NCBI RefSeq assembly: GCF_009708215.1
Contig: NZ_CP046175.1
Coordinates: 1,302,001 to 1,366,000, forward strand
Reading direction: 5' to 3'
DNA: 64,000 nucleotides
DNA from: Occultella kanbiaonis
Lineage (GTDB): Bacteria > Actinomycetota > Actinomycetes > Actinomycetales > Beutenbergiaceae
Shown here: in pieces, positions 26,297 through 34,888 of the stretch
Layout of the letters: each line of letters starts with the position of its first letter
Position numbering within the stretch: position 1 is the stretch's first letter
Program-made: the position numbers and the translations under genes
The notes under the pieces: generated by a model
What the model was told of the DNA's origin: nothing
The model's input: the letters and a program-made list of their open reading frames with translations, nothing else
The model's database searches: none

Positions 26297-27073
26297 TCAG
26301 GTGCGGGTGGCGACCACGAACACGCGCCGGAACGGCAGCACCGTGCCGTACGGGCGGGCCGGGTAGGCCACGCGCAGCAACGCCGCGTACTCGGCGATGA
26401 ACCGTGCGCGCAGGTCCTCGGGCAGCGCCTGGACCACCGGGCGCGCGCCGGTGCCGAGGATCCATCGAAGCACCGGATCCTCGCCGTGGAGCACATGCAG
26501 GTAGGTGGTCTCCCAGGCGTCCACGCGCCACTGGGCGGCAGACGCCGCGGCCAGCGCCGCCAGGTAGGTGGAGCCGTCGTGCGAGGAGGGATGGACGACG
26601 GCGTCCGTGTGTGCCGCGTAGGGCGCTCGCCCCGCGAGGTCCCGCAGCAGCACGTGGCTCGGCTCGTCGAAGTTGCCCGGCACCGCGAACGCCAGCGTGC
26701 CGCCCGGCGTGACGGCGCCCGCGAGCCGGGGGAGGATCTCGAGGTGGCCCGGCACCCACTGCAGCGTCGCGTTCGAGACGAGCAGGTCCACGGGCGTCGC
26801 CGGCTCCCACGCGGTGAGGTCGGCGCAGACGTACGTGACGCCGTCGGCGGCGTGCTCGGCGCGCGCCCGCTCGATCATCTCGGGACTGGAGTCCACACCC
26901 ACGATCGCCGCGTGCGGCCAGCGCGCCCGCAGCGGGGCCATCAGGTGGCCAGGGCCGCAGCCGAGATCGGTGATGGTGGCCGGGTCGCCGTCGACCCGGG
27001 CGAGCAGGTCGAGGAACGGGCGCGAGCGCTCGTCGGCGTAGGCGAGGTAGGTGGCGGGGTCCCAGGTCGTCAT
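26297..27073 (-). CDS. tam: Trans-aconitate 2-methyltransferase
   Basis: Class I SAM-dependent methyltransferase, 258 residues. MTTWDPATYLAYADERSRPF is the characteristic Tam N-terminus; SAM motif I is ITDLGCGPGHLM, acidic motif IVGVDSSPEMI, and motif IV LLVSNATLQWVPGHLEIL. Tam methylates trans-aconitate, a spontaneous product that inhibits aconitase, so it protects the TCA cycle. ATG at 27073 (an in-frame extension to 27097 runs into the operator and is ignored). Two tandem palindromes lie 11-48 bases upstream. In Streptomyces the MarR-type regulator TamR is known to control tam and TCA-cycle genes; no tamR is visible in this window. Confidence 0.9.
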   Translation of the reverse strand: MTTWDPATYLAYADERSRPFLDLLARVDGDPATITDLGCGPGHLMAPLRARWPHAAIVGVDSSPEMIERARAEHAADGVTYVCADLTAWEPATPVDLLVSNATLQWVPGHLEILPRLAGAVTPGGTLAFAVPGNFDEPSHVLLRDLAGRAPYAAHTDAVVHPSSHDGSTYLAALAAASAAQWRVDAWETTYLHVLHGEDPVLRWILGTGARPVVQALPEDLRARFIAEYAALLRVAYPARPYGTVLPFRRVFVVATRT

Positions 27074-27083
27074 CTGTGTCCGA

Positions 27084-27121
27084 TCTCTCGACGTCAAGAT
27101 AATTATCTCGATGTCAAGATA
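27084..27121 (-). promoter_or_regulatory. Tandem TamR/MarR-like operators upstream of tam
   Basis: Two 18-mers, 27084-27101 and 27104-27121, differ at only two positions. The second, TATCTCGATGTCAAGATA, has perfect TATCT/AGATA arms. Centres are 20 bases apart (about two helical turns). Both contain TCTCGAYGTCAAG. The sites are AT-rich against a very GC-rich background and lie where the tam promoter must be. The same 13-mer pattern recurs at sucC and mdh. Confidence 0.7.
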
Positions 27122-27205
27122 ACTCGTGACGGTCCCGATGGCCAGCCCTGGCGCGCGAGGCCGTGTCTCCAGGCCCGCGCGGCCGGGCGCTGGTTACAGT
27201 GGGGC

Positions 27206-28381
27206 GTGCGGATCGTCCACGTCTCCGATTGCTATGCGCCGCGCGTCGGCGGCATCGAGTCCCAGGTCGAGGATCTCGCCAACCACCAGGGCGCCGCCGG
27301 TCACGCGGTGCACGTGCTGACCGCGACCGCGTTGGCCGCGGACGCCGTCGAGGTGCGCGAAGGTGGCCGCAGCCGCTACCGGACCACCACCACGCAGGCG
27401 CACGGGGTGCGGGTGCACCGGATCGCCTCACCGGTCACGTTCGGGCTGCCGGTCCACCCGAACGGGCGCGCGCTGGTGCGCCGGGCGCTGGAGATCCTGC
27501 AGCCGGACGTGGTGCACGTGCATGCGGGCGTGGTCAGCCCGTTCGCGTTCGACGGCGCCCGCGCGGCCCGCGACCTCGGCCTGCCGCTGGCCATCACCTG
27601 GCACTGCATGCTCGACGGCGTGGAGCCGGCGGTCCGGCTCGGCGCCCGGGCCGGCGGCTGGGACGAGGCGCGACTCGCGCCGAGCGCGGTCAGCACGGTG
27701 GCCGCCGAGCGGGTGGCGCACGCTCTGCGCCGCGACGACGTCACCGTGCTGCCGAACGGCCTGGACCTCTCGCCCTGGCGGGCCGCCGCGGCCGCCCCGG
27801 TCGCAGCGCCCGAACCGGGGCTGCTCCGGGTCGTGGCGACCCAGCGGCTCGCACCCCGCAAGCGCGCGGTCCCGCTCGTGCAGCTCGTCGGCGCCGCGGC
27901 CGAGCGGCTGGGTCGCGACGAGCGCGGGCGGCCGAGGATCCGGCTCAGCATCGCCGGCAGCGGACCTGCCGAGGCGGCCGTCCGGGCCGAGATCGCCGCC
28001 GCCGGGCTCGAGGACGTGGTCACGCTGCTGGGCCGGGTGCCGCGGGACGTGCTCCCGACGCTGTACCGGGACCAGGACGTGTTCGTCGCCCCGGCGCGGC
28101 TCGAGGCGTTCGGGATCGCACCCCTGGAGGCCCGTGCCGCCGGGCTCGCCGTGGTCGCGAACGCCGGCACCGGCATCGGTGAGTTCGTCACGGACGGCGT
28201 CGACGGGTTGCTTCGCACCGGGGACACCGGACTCACCGAGGCCCTCGTGGAACTGGCCACGGATCCGCACCTGCTGGTGCGGATCCGCGAGCACAACGCG
28301 CGGGTGGCGCCGGCGGTGGGCTGGCCCGACGTGCTGGCCCGCGCGGACGAGCTCTACGCCCGCGCCCGACGGCTGATCTGA
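27206..28381 (+). CDS. Glycosyltransferase family 4 (GT-B fold)
   Basis: 391 residues. N-terminal lobe: RIVHVSDCYAPRVGGIESQV (the GGIE loop that binds acceptor/diphosphate), then VHVHAGVVSPFAFDG. C-terminal lobe: VVATQRLAPRKRAVPLVQLV, LSIAGSGPAEAAV and the EX7E-type nucleotide-sugar motif EAFGIAPLEARAAG. It transfers a sugar from an activated donor to a lipid, glycan or small thiol precursor; it is close in style to PimB/MshA-like enzymes but specificity cannot be assigned. GTG start at 27206 with TACAGT (27195-27200) 5 bases before it: leaderless. A longer frame from 26486 is a shadow of tam. Confidence 0.88.
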   Translation: MRIVHVSDCYAPRVGGIESQVEDLANHQGAAGHAVHVLTATALAADAVEVREGGRSRYRTTTTQAHGVRVHRIASPVTFGLPVHPNGRALVRRALEILQPDVVHVHAGVVSPFAFDGARAARDLGLPLAITWHCMLDGVEPAVRLGARAGGWDEARLAPSAVSTVAAERVAHALRRDDVTVLPNGLDLSPWRAAAAAPVAAPEPGLLRVVATQRLAPRKRAVPLVQLVGAAAERLGRDERGRPRIRLSIAGSGPAEAAVRAEIAAAGLEDVVTLLGRVPRDVLPTLYRDQDVFVAPARLEAFGIAPLEARAAGLAVVANAGTGIGEFVTDGVDGLLRTGDTGLTEALVELATDPHLLVRIREHNARVAPAVGWPDVLARADELYARARRLI

Positions 28382-28406
28382 ACAGTCACTCCTCGGACGT
28401 GTTCCG

Positions 28407-28445
28407 GGGCGGTTCCGAGGCACCCGGTGCGTCGGAACCGCCCCG
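28407..28445. terminator. Hairpin after the glycosyltransferase
   Basis: GGGGCGGTTCCGA (28407-28419) and TCGGAACCGCCCC (28433-28445), perfect 13 bp stem, 13-base loop, between two convergent genes. Likely acts on both strands. Confidence 0.75.
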
Positions 28446-28465
28446 TTGACGGTCGGACCGGCGGG

Positions 28466-28945
28466 TCAGCGCCCGCGCAGCGCCGAGATCGCGGTGCCGA
28501 CCAGCAGGCCGACTCCGGCGATGCCGAGCAGGCCGATGAGGAAGACCTCGAGGTCGAGCTCGAACCCGAGCCCGATCGCGACCACCGCGACGCCGAGCAG
28601 GACGAGCACGAGCCCCCACACGATGGTGCCCACCCGGGTCCGCTCCCGCGGTGCCGGGGCGCCGGGAGAGTACCCGGCGGCCGGCGGCTGCGATGCAACG
28701 GACGGCACCGGGGCCGGCTCGGACCTCAGCGCGGCCTCGTCCCGAAGGGACTCCTCGTACCAGGACGGCGACCCGGCGTCGGACGTCTCGGCTGCCGTCC
28801 TCGTCTCGGCCTCCAGCATGTTCGCGGCCTCCATGATGCTCGGGCGGTTGTGGTCCGCGGTGGTGTCCGATCCGGTCGATCCGAGCGCCTCCGTGGGCGA
28901 CCCGGGCTCGGCCGGCGACTCGGCGTGGTTGCGGTTCTCGGTCAT
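28466..28945 (-). CDS. Uncharacterised small membrane protein in the PspC/LiaF operon
   Basis: 159 residues. The first 105 are acidic and Pro/Ser/Ala-rich, probably disordered and cytoplasmic. Two membrane spans follow, TIVWGLVLVLLGVAVVAIGL and VFLIGLLGIAGVGLLVGTAI, ending with a short basic tail (SALRGR). The ATG at 28945 overlaps the stop of the PspC/LiaF-like gene (ATGA) and has GAGGAG upstream, so it is coupled to it. By context it belongs to the envelope-stress module; no known domain. Confidence 0.78.
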   Translation of the reverse strand: MTENRNHAESPAEPGSPTEALGSTGSDTTADHNRPSIMEAANMLEAETRTAAETSDAGSPSWYEESLRDEAALRSEPAPVPSVASQPPAAGYSPGAPAPRERTRVGTIVWGLVLVLLGVAVVAIGLGFELDLEVFLIGLLGIAGVGLLVGTAISALRGR

Positions 28946-30651
28946 GCGGACTCCTCGATGATCCGGATCTCGCCGACTCCGGCGTCGATCACGATGGTCA
29001 GGTCGGGCTCGCCGACCTGGCCGACGGGCGAGATCAGGACGACCCCGCGGCTCGGGCTGGTTCGCCACTGGTTGTTCTCGATGGGCCTGGCCGGGTCGTC
29101 GGCGAAGCCGCCCTCCCAGCCGTCGCTGGTCCGGGCGACGACCTCGCCGAGGACCTGCGCCTGGATCTGCACCGACATCCCCTCGGGAACGCGGAGATTG
29201 AGCTGGCCGGCGCCGAGGCCGAGGTGCACCGGTTCGTCGAGCCGGACGCTGCCTTCGAGCTCGGTGAGGTCGACGGTCACCTCGCCACCCGCGATGTCGT
29301 CGAAGCCACCCTCGAGCTGCGCCGCGTCCTGGGGGACCCAGCGTGCGTCGCCGTAGCTACCGGACTCGGTCCAGGCGAAGTCGCCGAAGTTCGTCGATCC
29401 CTCCACCGCGGCCCAGGGCACCCCGACCAGCGCGATCAGGACCGCGAGGCCGCCGATCACACCGGACCGGCGCCCGAGCAGGCCCGCGACCAGGACGCCG
29501 ATCCCGAACAGGACGAGCACGACGCCGACGCCGGTCAGCCAGCCACCGACGGCCACGCCGCCCACGTAGTCGAGCAGCCACAACGCGGCGATCGTCACGA
29601 GCGACAGGCCGAACACGATGCGGGTCAGGGCCTTGCCGGGACCGGGGGTCGGGGGCCTGGCGGGCACCGGGGCACGCCGGGGCGGGGGAGTCGGGGTCCA
29701 GGCGGCTGCCGGGACGACCGGGTGGTCGGGGCCCGACGGCGATCCGTAGGTCGCGGAGTTTCCTCCGGTGGCCGCGGCGTACGTCGGCTGGACGCGGCCG
29801 GACCAGCCGGCCGGGCTCGCGCCCGCCGCTGAGCCCTGGTCGGTTCCGGTGCCGGCGACCGGGCCGGGCTCGCCTGCCCCGAACGCCGTGCCGGTTGCAC
29901 CGAGCGTCGGGCCGCTCCCGCCGGACACCGGGTCGTCCTCGCCGACCTGGCTAGCCCCGGTCACGGACTGCGTCTGGGACGGCGCGGCGGCGTTCGCCCA
30001 GGTGGACGGGCCGTAGTCCGCGGTCTGACCAGTTGCACCGCTGACCGGGTTCGTCGGCCCGGTCGTCGAGGGCCAGGTCGTCGGCGCCCCGGTCGTCGGG
30101 CCGGTTGCAGGCCCGGGCATCGGAGGCACCGGCGCCGCACCTGCGGCCGGCTGACTCGGCGGCCGAGGCGCGCGGCCCTTGCCGTTGCGCTGCGCGACGA
30201 CGATCAGCCAGATCACCAGGGCGATCGCCCCGAGCACCAGGATGGTGCCGAAGAACTCGCCGCCCCACCACATGTTGTCCCACCAGAACCCGAGCCGGGA
30301 TGCGCCCACCAGCGCGAACGCGATCGCCCCGGCGAGGGCGGCGTCGAACCGGCCCCGGATCGCCTCCTGGAGGTGGATCCGGCCGTCGGTCTCCTCCGGG
30401 AGCAGCGCCCAGCCGATCCCGTACAGGAACAGGCCCAGGCCACCGAACAGGGTCATGACGACCAGCACGCCGCGCACGATCAGCGGGTCGATGTTCAGGC
30501 GCCGCGCGACGCCGGCGGCCACGCCACCGATCCACCGGTCCGTGGTCCGGGGCATCCGGGTGCGCCGGAGCGAGTCGAAGAAGGCATCGGTGCTCGACTG
30601 CCCCGGTGCCGGTGGTGCCGGCGGGGGGCCGGCGAAGTTGTCTGTGCTCAT
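28942..30651 (-). CDS. PspC-domain protein with LiaF-like C-terminal domain
   Basis: 569 residues. A PspC domain (about 33-90: RMPRTTDRWIGGVAAGVARR, LNIDPLIVRGVLVVMTLFGG) is followed by a span (IVLGAIALVIWLIVVAQ-like), a long Pro/Thr/Gly-rich low-complexity cytoplasmic or linker region (about 165-340), three or four further spans (about 345-430), and a C-terminal beta-rich domain (VTVDLTELEGSVRLDEPVHL; GAGQLNLRVPEGMSVQIQ) of the LiaF/DUF2154 type that senses cell-wall stress. It is divergent from a PspC-histidine kinase and its LuxR-type regulator, the usual actinobacterial arrangement, and probably modulates or is controlled by that pair (inference). Confidence 0.85.
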   Translation of the reverse strand: MSTDNFAGPPPAPPAPGQSSTDAFFDSLRRTRMPRTTDRWIGGVAAGVARRLNIDPLIVRGVLVVMTLFGGLGLFLYGIGWALLPEETDGRIHLQEAIRGRFDAALAGAIAFALVGASRLGFWWDNMWWGGEFFGTILVLGAIALVIWLIVVAQRNGKGRAPRPPSQPAAGAAPVPPMPGPATGPTTGAPTTWPSTTGPTNPVSGATGQTADYGPSTWANAAAPSQTQSVTGASQVGEDDPVSGGSGPTLGATGTAFGAGEPGPVAGTGTDQGSAAGASPAGWSGRVQPTYAAATGGNSATYGSPSGPDHPVVPAAAWTPTPPPRRAPVPARPPTPGPGKALTRIVFGLSLVTIAALWLLDYVGGVAVGGWLTGVGVVLVLFGIGVLVAGLLGRRSGVIGGLAVLIALVGVPWAAVEGSTNFGDFAWTESGSYGDARWVPQDAAQLEGGFDDIAGGEVTVDLTELEGSVRLDEPVHLGLGAGQLNLRVPEGMSVQIQAQVLGEVVARTSDGWEGGFADDPARPIENNQWRTSPSRGVVLISPVGQVGEPDLTIVIDAGVGEIRIIEESA

Positions 30652-30698
30652 GGCCCCAAGTCAACTCCCGCCCACCCGCCGCCGACCATCGGGTATGA

Positions 30699-30784
30699 CC
30701 CTGAACCGTCCCTGATCCACCTGCGCGTCCGACGTGCACACCGTGATCGGGGGATCCCCTGATATCGGCGCCCGGAGCCCCTGA
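30699..30784. repeat. Four CCCTGA direct repeats in the divergent promoter of the envelope-stress module
   Basis: CCCTGA occurs at 30699, 30710, 30757 and 30779, with spacings of 11 and 22 bases inside the two pairs, i.e. one and two helical turns. They sit in the 194-base gap between the PspC/LiaF-like gene and the PspC-kinase gene and could be boxes for the adjacent LuxR-type response regulator. The evidence is positional only. Confidence 0.3.
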
Positions 30785-30845
30785 TTCCGCCCTGGATCGG
30801 GCTTCCGGACGCCCAGCCCTCGCCAGGGCGTGCCACGATGGCGAG

Positions 30846-32129
30846 GTGAGTCATCCCGACGTCCGCGTGAGCCGGCCCTGGACCCCGCCCTGGCGGTCCA
30901 CGGGCCACGTTCCGCTGCGCCGGATCCGGGAGGGCCGCGTCTTCGGTGGAGTCTGCGCCGGCCTGGCCGCGCACCTGGGCGTCGACGTGCGCTGGGTACG
31001 GATCGCGTTCGTCGTCCTCAGCCTGTTCCTCGGCGCCGGGGTCGCGCTCTACGTCTGGTTCCTGCTCACCGTCCCGACCGGGGACCCGCAGGAGGAGGCT
31101 GCCCAGGCCCGGCCCACCCGGCTCAGCCGCCTCGTGCCAAGGCTCCGCTCGCGCACCGCTGCCCGGCCTATCGGGGACGTGGTGCTCGCGGTCGTCCTCA
31201 TCGTCGTGGCGGGCTCCCTGCTCGCCACCCGTGCGGACCTCGACGTCGCCTCGACCTGGATCCTGCCGGTCCTGGTCCTGCTCGGTGGCGCCGCACTCGC
31301 GTGGAGCCAGCTCGGCGCCGTCGAGCGGCAGCGCCAGGCGGGGGAGCCCGCTCGCAAGTCCACCGTGGTGCTGCGCGTCGGCGGCGGCCTCGCGCTCGCG
31401 CTGGTCGGTGTCCTGATGCTGGTCGGCCAGGGGCAGACGTTCCCCGAGGTGCTCCGCGGCGCGGTCGCGGGCATCGCGATCCTGGCCGGGGCCGCCGTCG
31501 TGCTCGCTCCACTCGGCCTGCGCCTATGGCGTGAGCTCGTCGCCGAACGCGCCGCGCGGGCACGCGAGGCGGAGCGTGCGGACATCGCCGCCCACCTGCA
31601 CGACTCCGTCCTGCAGACCCTGTCCCTGATCCGTTCCCGCGCCGACGACCCGCAGTACGTGCGGCGCCTGGCCCGCGCGCAGGAGCGGGAACTGCGGGAC
31701 TGGCTGTACTCCGACCGGCCCGAGGTCGGCGACTCGGTCGCGGCCATGGTGCGCCAGGTCGCGGCGGAGGTGGAGGACGCCCGTGGCGTCCCGATCGACG
31801 TGGTCACGGCCGGCGACGCCCGGCCAGACGACGGCACCACGCCGCTGGCTGCGGCTACCCGCGAAGCCCTCGCCAACGCCGTCGCCCACGGCCTGCCACC
31901 GATCTCGCTGTACGTGGAGATCGGCGCCGAGAGCGTGGACGTGTTCGTACGGGACCGCGGCGACGGCTTCGACCTGGCCGCCGTGCCCGAGGACCGGCAC
32001 GGGGTGCGGGACTCGATCCTTGACCGGATGCGCCGGCACGGCGGCAGCGCGACGATCCGAAGTGATGCCACGCGGGGCACCGAGATCCACCTGAGGATGC
32101 CCCGCAGCGATGGAGGCGAAGAGACATGA
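30846..32129 (+). CDS. PspC-type sensor histidine kinase (HisKA_3 family)
   Basis: 427 residues. An N-terminal PspC domain (about 24-80: RIREGRVFGGVCAGLAAHLG) leads into about four to five membrane spans (to about 225). The dimerisation helix has the phospho-acceptor His in ADIAAHLHDSVLQTL, and the HATPase has ATREALANAVAHG (N box), DRGDGFD and RHGVRDSILDRM. It phosphorylates the response regulator encoded next, overlapping by ATGA. Probably senses membrane or wall stress, by analogy with LiaS/VraS-type kinases. GTG start at 30846, CACGAT (30834-30839) 6 bases before, no Shine-Dalgarno: probably leaderless. Confidence 0.9.
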   Translation: MSHPDVRVSRPWTPPWRSTGHVPLRRIREGRVFGGVCAGLAAHLGVDVRWVRIAFVVLSLFLGAGVALYVWFLLTVPTGDPQEEAAQARPTRLSRLVPRLRSRTAARPIGDVVLAVVLIVVAGSLLATRADLDVASTWILPVLVLLGGAALAWSQLGAVERQRQAGEPARKSTVVLRVGGGLALALVGVLMLVGQGQTFPEVLRGAVAGIAILAGAAVVLAPLGLRLWRELVAERAARAREAERADIAAHLHDSVLQTLSLIRSRADDPQYVRRLARAQERELRDWLYSDRPEVGDSVAAMVRQVAAEVEDARGVPIDVVTAGDARPDDGTTPLAAATREALANAVAHGLPPISLYVEIGAESVDVFVRDRGDGFDLAAVPEDRHGVRDSILDRMRRHGGSATIRSDATRGTEIHLRMPRSDGGEET

Positions 32130-32776
32130 CCCTGCGACTGGTACTCGTCGACGATCACCGGATGATCCGGGCGGGTGTTCGGTCCGAGCTCACCGACGAC
32201 CTCGAGGTCGTCGGCGAGGCGGACGACGTCCCGTCCGCGATCTCGGTGGTGCACTCGCTCAGGCCCGACGTCGTGCTGCTGGACGTGCACCTGCCCGGTG
32301 GGCAGGGCGGGGGTGGGGCGGAGGTGCTGGCCGGGTGCGCCGACGTGCTGGGCGACGTCACATTCCTGGCGCTGTCGGTCTCGGACGCCAGTGAGGACGT
32401 CGTCTCGGTGATCCGGGCCGGTGCGCGCGGGTATGTGACCAAGGCGATCAACGGGGCGGACCTGTCCGATGCGGTGCGTCGGGTGGCCTCCGGGGATGCG
32501 GTGTTCTCACCGCGCCTGGCCGGGTTCGTGCTGGACGCGTTCGGTACCGCCGCCGCGGACGTCGCCGTCACCGACGACGAGCTGGACCGGTTGTCCGCAC
32601 GCGAGCAGGAGGTGATGCGCCTGATCGCCCGCGGGTACACCTACCGGGAGGTCGCCGGCGAGCTGTTCATCTCCATCAAGACCGTCGAGACGCACGTCTC
32701 CGCCGTGCTGCGCAAGCTGCAACTCTCGTCCCGGCACGAGTTGACCCGCTGGGCCGCCGTGCGAAGGTTGCTGTAG
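32126..32776 (+). CDS. LuxR-type (NarL family) response regulator
   Basis: 216 residues. Receiver domain with LVLVDDHRMIRAGV (acidic pocket) and the phospho-acceptor Asp in DVVLLDVHLP, switch Ser/Thr at LALSVSD and Lys in YVTKAI. A C-terminal LuxR helix-turn-helix follows: LSAREQEVMRLIARGYTYRE, then KTVETHVSAVLRKLQL. Partner of the overlapping PspC-kinase. Expected targets are its own divergent promoter region and envelope genes (inference). Confidence 0.94.
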   Translation: MTLRLVLVDDHRMIRAGVRSELTDDLEVVGEADDVPSAISVVHSLRPDVVLLDVHLPGGQGGGGAEVLAGCADVLGDVTFLALSVSDASEDVVSVIRAGARGYVTKAINGADLSDAVRRVASGDAVFSPRLAGFVLDAFGTAAADVAVTDDELDRLSAREQEVMRLIARGYTYREVAGELFISIKTVETHVSAVLRKLQLSSRHELTRWAAVRRLL

Positions 32777-32823
32777 CGGGCCCGTCACCGCGCCCGGCCA
32801 GAACCCCAGACGAAGGCAGGAAC

Positions 32824-33471
32824 ATGTCCCTCATCGCGATCATCGGCGGCCACGGCAAGGTCGCGCTGCACCTGAGCCGGATCCTGGTCCAGGACGGGCA
32901 CCGGGTCAGTTCGCTGATCCGCAACCCCGACCATGCGACGGACGTCGAGGCGACCGGGGCGACGGCGGTGGTCGCCGACGTGGAGAACCTGTCCGCCACG
33001 CAGATCTCCGAGTACCTCGCCGGTCACGACGCCGTGGTGTGGTCCGCCGGAGCCGGCGGTGGCGACCCGGCCCGGACCTACGCCGTCGACCGTGATGCGG
33101 CGATCCGCTCGATGGATGCGGCCCAACTGGTCGGCGTGCTGCGTTACGTGATGGTCTCCTACCAGGGCGCGCGCCTCGATCACGGCGTGCCCGAGGGCTC
33201 CGGCTTCTTCGCCTACGCCGAGGCGAAGGCCGCCGCCGACGAGCACCTGCGCGGCACCGCGCTGGACTGGACGATCGTCGCGCCGGGTGCGCTCACCGAC
33301 GATCCGGGGACCGGGAACATCGCCGTGGACACCGACACCGGCGGTGTCCCGCGTGAGGATGTCGCCCGGGTGGTCGCGGTCGCCCTCGACGACTCCCGCA
33401 CGATCGGCCGGTTCGTCGGCTTCACCGGGGGCGCCACGCCGATCCCGCAGGCGCTCGCGGCCCTGGCCTGA
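32824..33471 (+). CDS. NAD(P)-binding Rossmann protein, atypical SDR (NAD-dependent epimerase/NmrA-like)
   Basis: 215 residues. The N-terminal dinucleotide site is MSLIAIIGGHGKVALHLSRI (GGxGxxA variant), followed by SLIRNPDHA and VVADVENLS at the second and third strands. A conserved late block WTIVAPGALTDDPGTG is typical of the YwnB/NAD(P)-binding_10 group. No Tyr-x3-Lys catalytic pair is obvious, though YAEAKAAADEHL gives a Y-x3-K. It may be a small-molecule reductase or a redox sensor; unknown. Good AAGGCAGGAA site upstream of 32824. It follows the response regulator by 47 bases and may be co-transcribed with it. Confidence 0.82.
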   Translation: MSLIAIIGGHGKVALHLSRILVQDGHRVSSLIRNPDHATDVEATGATAVVADVENLSATQISEYLAGHDAVVWSAGAGGGDPARTYAVDRDAAIRSMDAAQLVGVLRYVMVSYQGARLDHGVPEGSGFFAYAEAKAAADEHLRGTALDWTIVAPGALTDDPGTGNIAVDTDTGGVPREDVARVVAVALDDSRTIGRFVGFTGGATPIPQALAALA

Positions 33472-33517
33472 GCCGGCGATTGGCCCGGTGGCACCGTTCT
33501 GACGTAGTGTCAGCATC

Positions 33518-33865
33518 ATGGACATCGTCTTTGGGATCCTGCTCGTCCTGCACCTGATCGGCTGGGCCATCGTGCTCGGCGGCAGCCTCGCCGGCCTCAA
33601 GTCGGCGACGCTGTACAAGGGCACCGTGCACGGCATCCTCACCGCCCTGATCACCGGCATCCTGATGGTCGGCCTGGCCTCCGCCGGCGTCGCGGGACAT
33701 GACCCGAACAACATCAAGATCGGCGTGAAGCTCGTCATCGCCCTGGTGGTGACCGGGCTCGTGATCTACGGTTCCCGGAACTCCGAGAAGGTCACCAAGG
33801 GCTACCTCGGCGGGATCGCCGGCCTCACCGTCGTCAACATCGCGATCGCGGTGCTCTGGAGCTGA
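33518..33865 (+). CDS. Small four-helix membrane protein, unknown function
   Basis: 115 residues, almost all hydrophobic: four spans (VFGILLVLHLIGWAIVLGG; GILTALITGILMVGLASAG; GVKLVIALVVTGLVIYGS; YLGGIAGLTVVNIAIAVLWS). No recognised family. The ATG at 33518 has TAGTGT (33505-33510) 7 bases before it and no Shine-Dalgarno: probably leaderless. Confidence 0.75.
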   Translation: MDIVFGILLVLHLIGWAIVLGGSLAGLKSATLYKGTVHGILTALITGILMVGLASAGVAGHDPNNIKIGVKLVIALVVTGLVIYGSRNSEKVTKGYLGGIAGLTVVNIAIAVLWS

Positions 33866-33889
33866 GCCGCACGCCCGCCCGGCACGGGC

Positions 33890-34882
33890 TCACCACGCCT
33901 CTTCCAGGCGGCTCCGGAGCTCGGTCGGCAGGTGCAGGGCCACGCCGGTCATCGCCGTCGCCAGTTGATCGAGGTTGCTCACCCCGATCACCGGGGTGAT
34001 CGCCGGGACCCCGCCGGTCATCCAGGCGAGCACCACCTCGCTGCGCGAGTGCCCGACGGCGTCGGCCACCTCCGCCAGCGCCTCCAGCCGGCGCGTGGTC
34101 CCCACGTGCTCGAAGGCCTCGGAGACCGGCCGGTCCGCCCGTTCGTAGGTACCGGCGATCAGCGGGCGGTAGCCCCAGATGTCCACGTCCGGATCGGACG
34201 CCGCGTAGTCGAGGTCCTCGTCGGTGACCCACCCGAACCGGTGGTCGTGGTCCCGGCCACGCACCATCGGCCGCGGCTGCAGGTAGCTGTAGCGCAGTTG
34301 CAGGGCGGTCGGTCCGGCGATGCCGAGCCCGGCAGCGATGCCGCGGGCGCGTTCGGTGCGCCACAGGGCGGTGTTCGAGTGCCCGAGCCGACCGACCTTG
34401 CCCTCGGTGACCAGGGAACCGAAGGCGGCGACGTTGTCCGCCTGGGCCACGTCCCGGTCGTCGCGGTGGGCCCAGTACAGGTCGATGTGCTCGATGCCCA
34501 TCCGGCGCAGGCTCTGCTCGGCGACGTCCCGGACGACCTCGGGGGCGAGTCCCTCGGAGACCTCGGGCCAGCTGTTCGGCGTGAGGCACTCGCACCCGAC
34601 CTTCGTCGCGATCCGGACCCGGTCCCGGACGCCCGGGCGGGCGGCGAGCCACCGCCCGAGGAGGTCCTCGCTCTGACCGCCGTACCCGCTCGGGTCGGCC
34701 CAGAACGCGTAGCAGTCGGCGGTGTCGATCCAGACGCCGCCGGCGTCCACGTAGGCGTCCAGGATCTCGAAGGAGGTGGGCTCGTCGATGGTGGTCCCGA
34801 ACAACATGGCGCCGAGAGCGACGTTAGGCTCGGTGCGCTCGGGTGGGGTCGGGGGCACGGTGGTCGGTGTCGTGGGTGTCAT
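33890..34882 (-). CDS. Aldo/keto reductase
   Basis: 330 residues, NADPH-dependent (beta/alpha)8 reductase of carbonyls. The catalytic tetrad can be read: Asp and Tyr in IDTADCYAFW, Lys in RIATKVG, His in LYWAHRDDRD. VIGVSNLDQL near the C-terminus is the cofactor loop region. The product is probably cytoplasmic. The gene is divergent from a MerR regulator and carries a MerR-type promoter with a 19 bp spacer, so it is probably the regulator's target, induced by a reactive carbonyl, metal or redox signal (inference). The ATG at 34882 is 6 bases from the -10 box, so the mRNA would be leaderless. Confidence 0.9.
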   Translation of the reverse strand: MTPTTPTTVPPTPPERTEPNVALGAMLFGTTIDEPTSFEILDAYVDAGGVWIDTADCYAFWADPSGYGGQSEDLLGRWLAARPGVRDRVRIATKVGCECLTPNSWPEVSEGLAPEVVRDVAEQSLRRMGIEHIDLYWAHRDDRDVAQADNVAAFGSLVTEGKVGRLGHSNTALWRTERARGIAAGLGIAGPTALQLRYSYLQPRPMVRGRDHDHRFGWVTDEDLDYAASDPDVDIWGYRPLIAGTYERADRPVSEAFEHVGTTRRLEALAEVADAVGHSRSEVVLAWMTGGVPAITPVIGVSNLDQLATAMTGVALHLPTELRSRLEEAW

Positions 34883-34888
34883 GGAGCC

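Noticed and set aside
33863-33892. Hairpin TGAGCC/GGCTCA between the 33518 gene and the aldo/keto reductase
   Set aside because: Only 6 bp with a mismatch next to it; too weak to claim.
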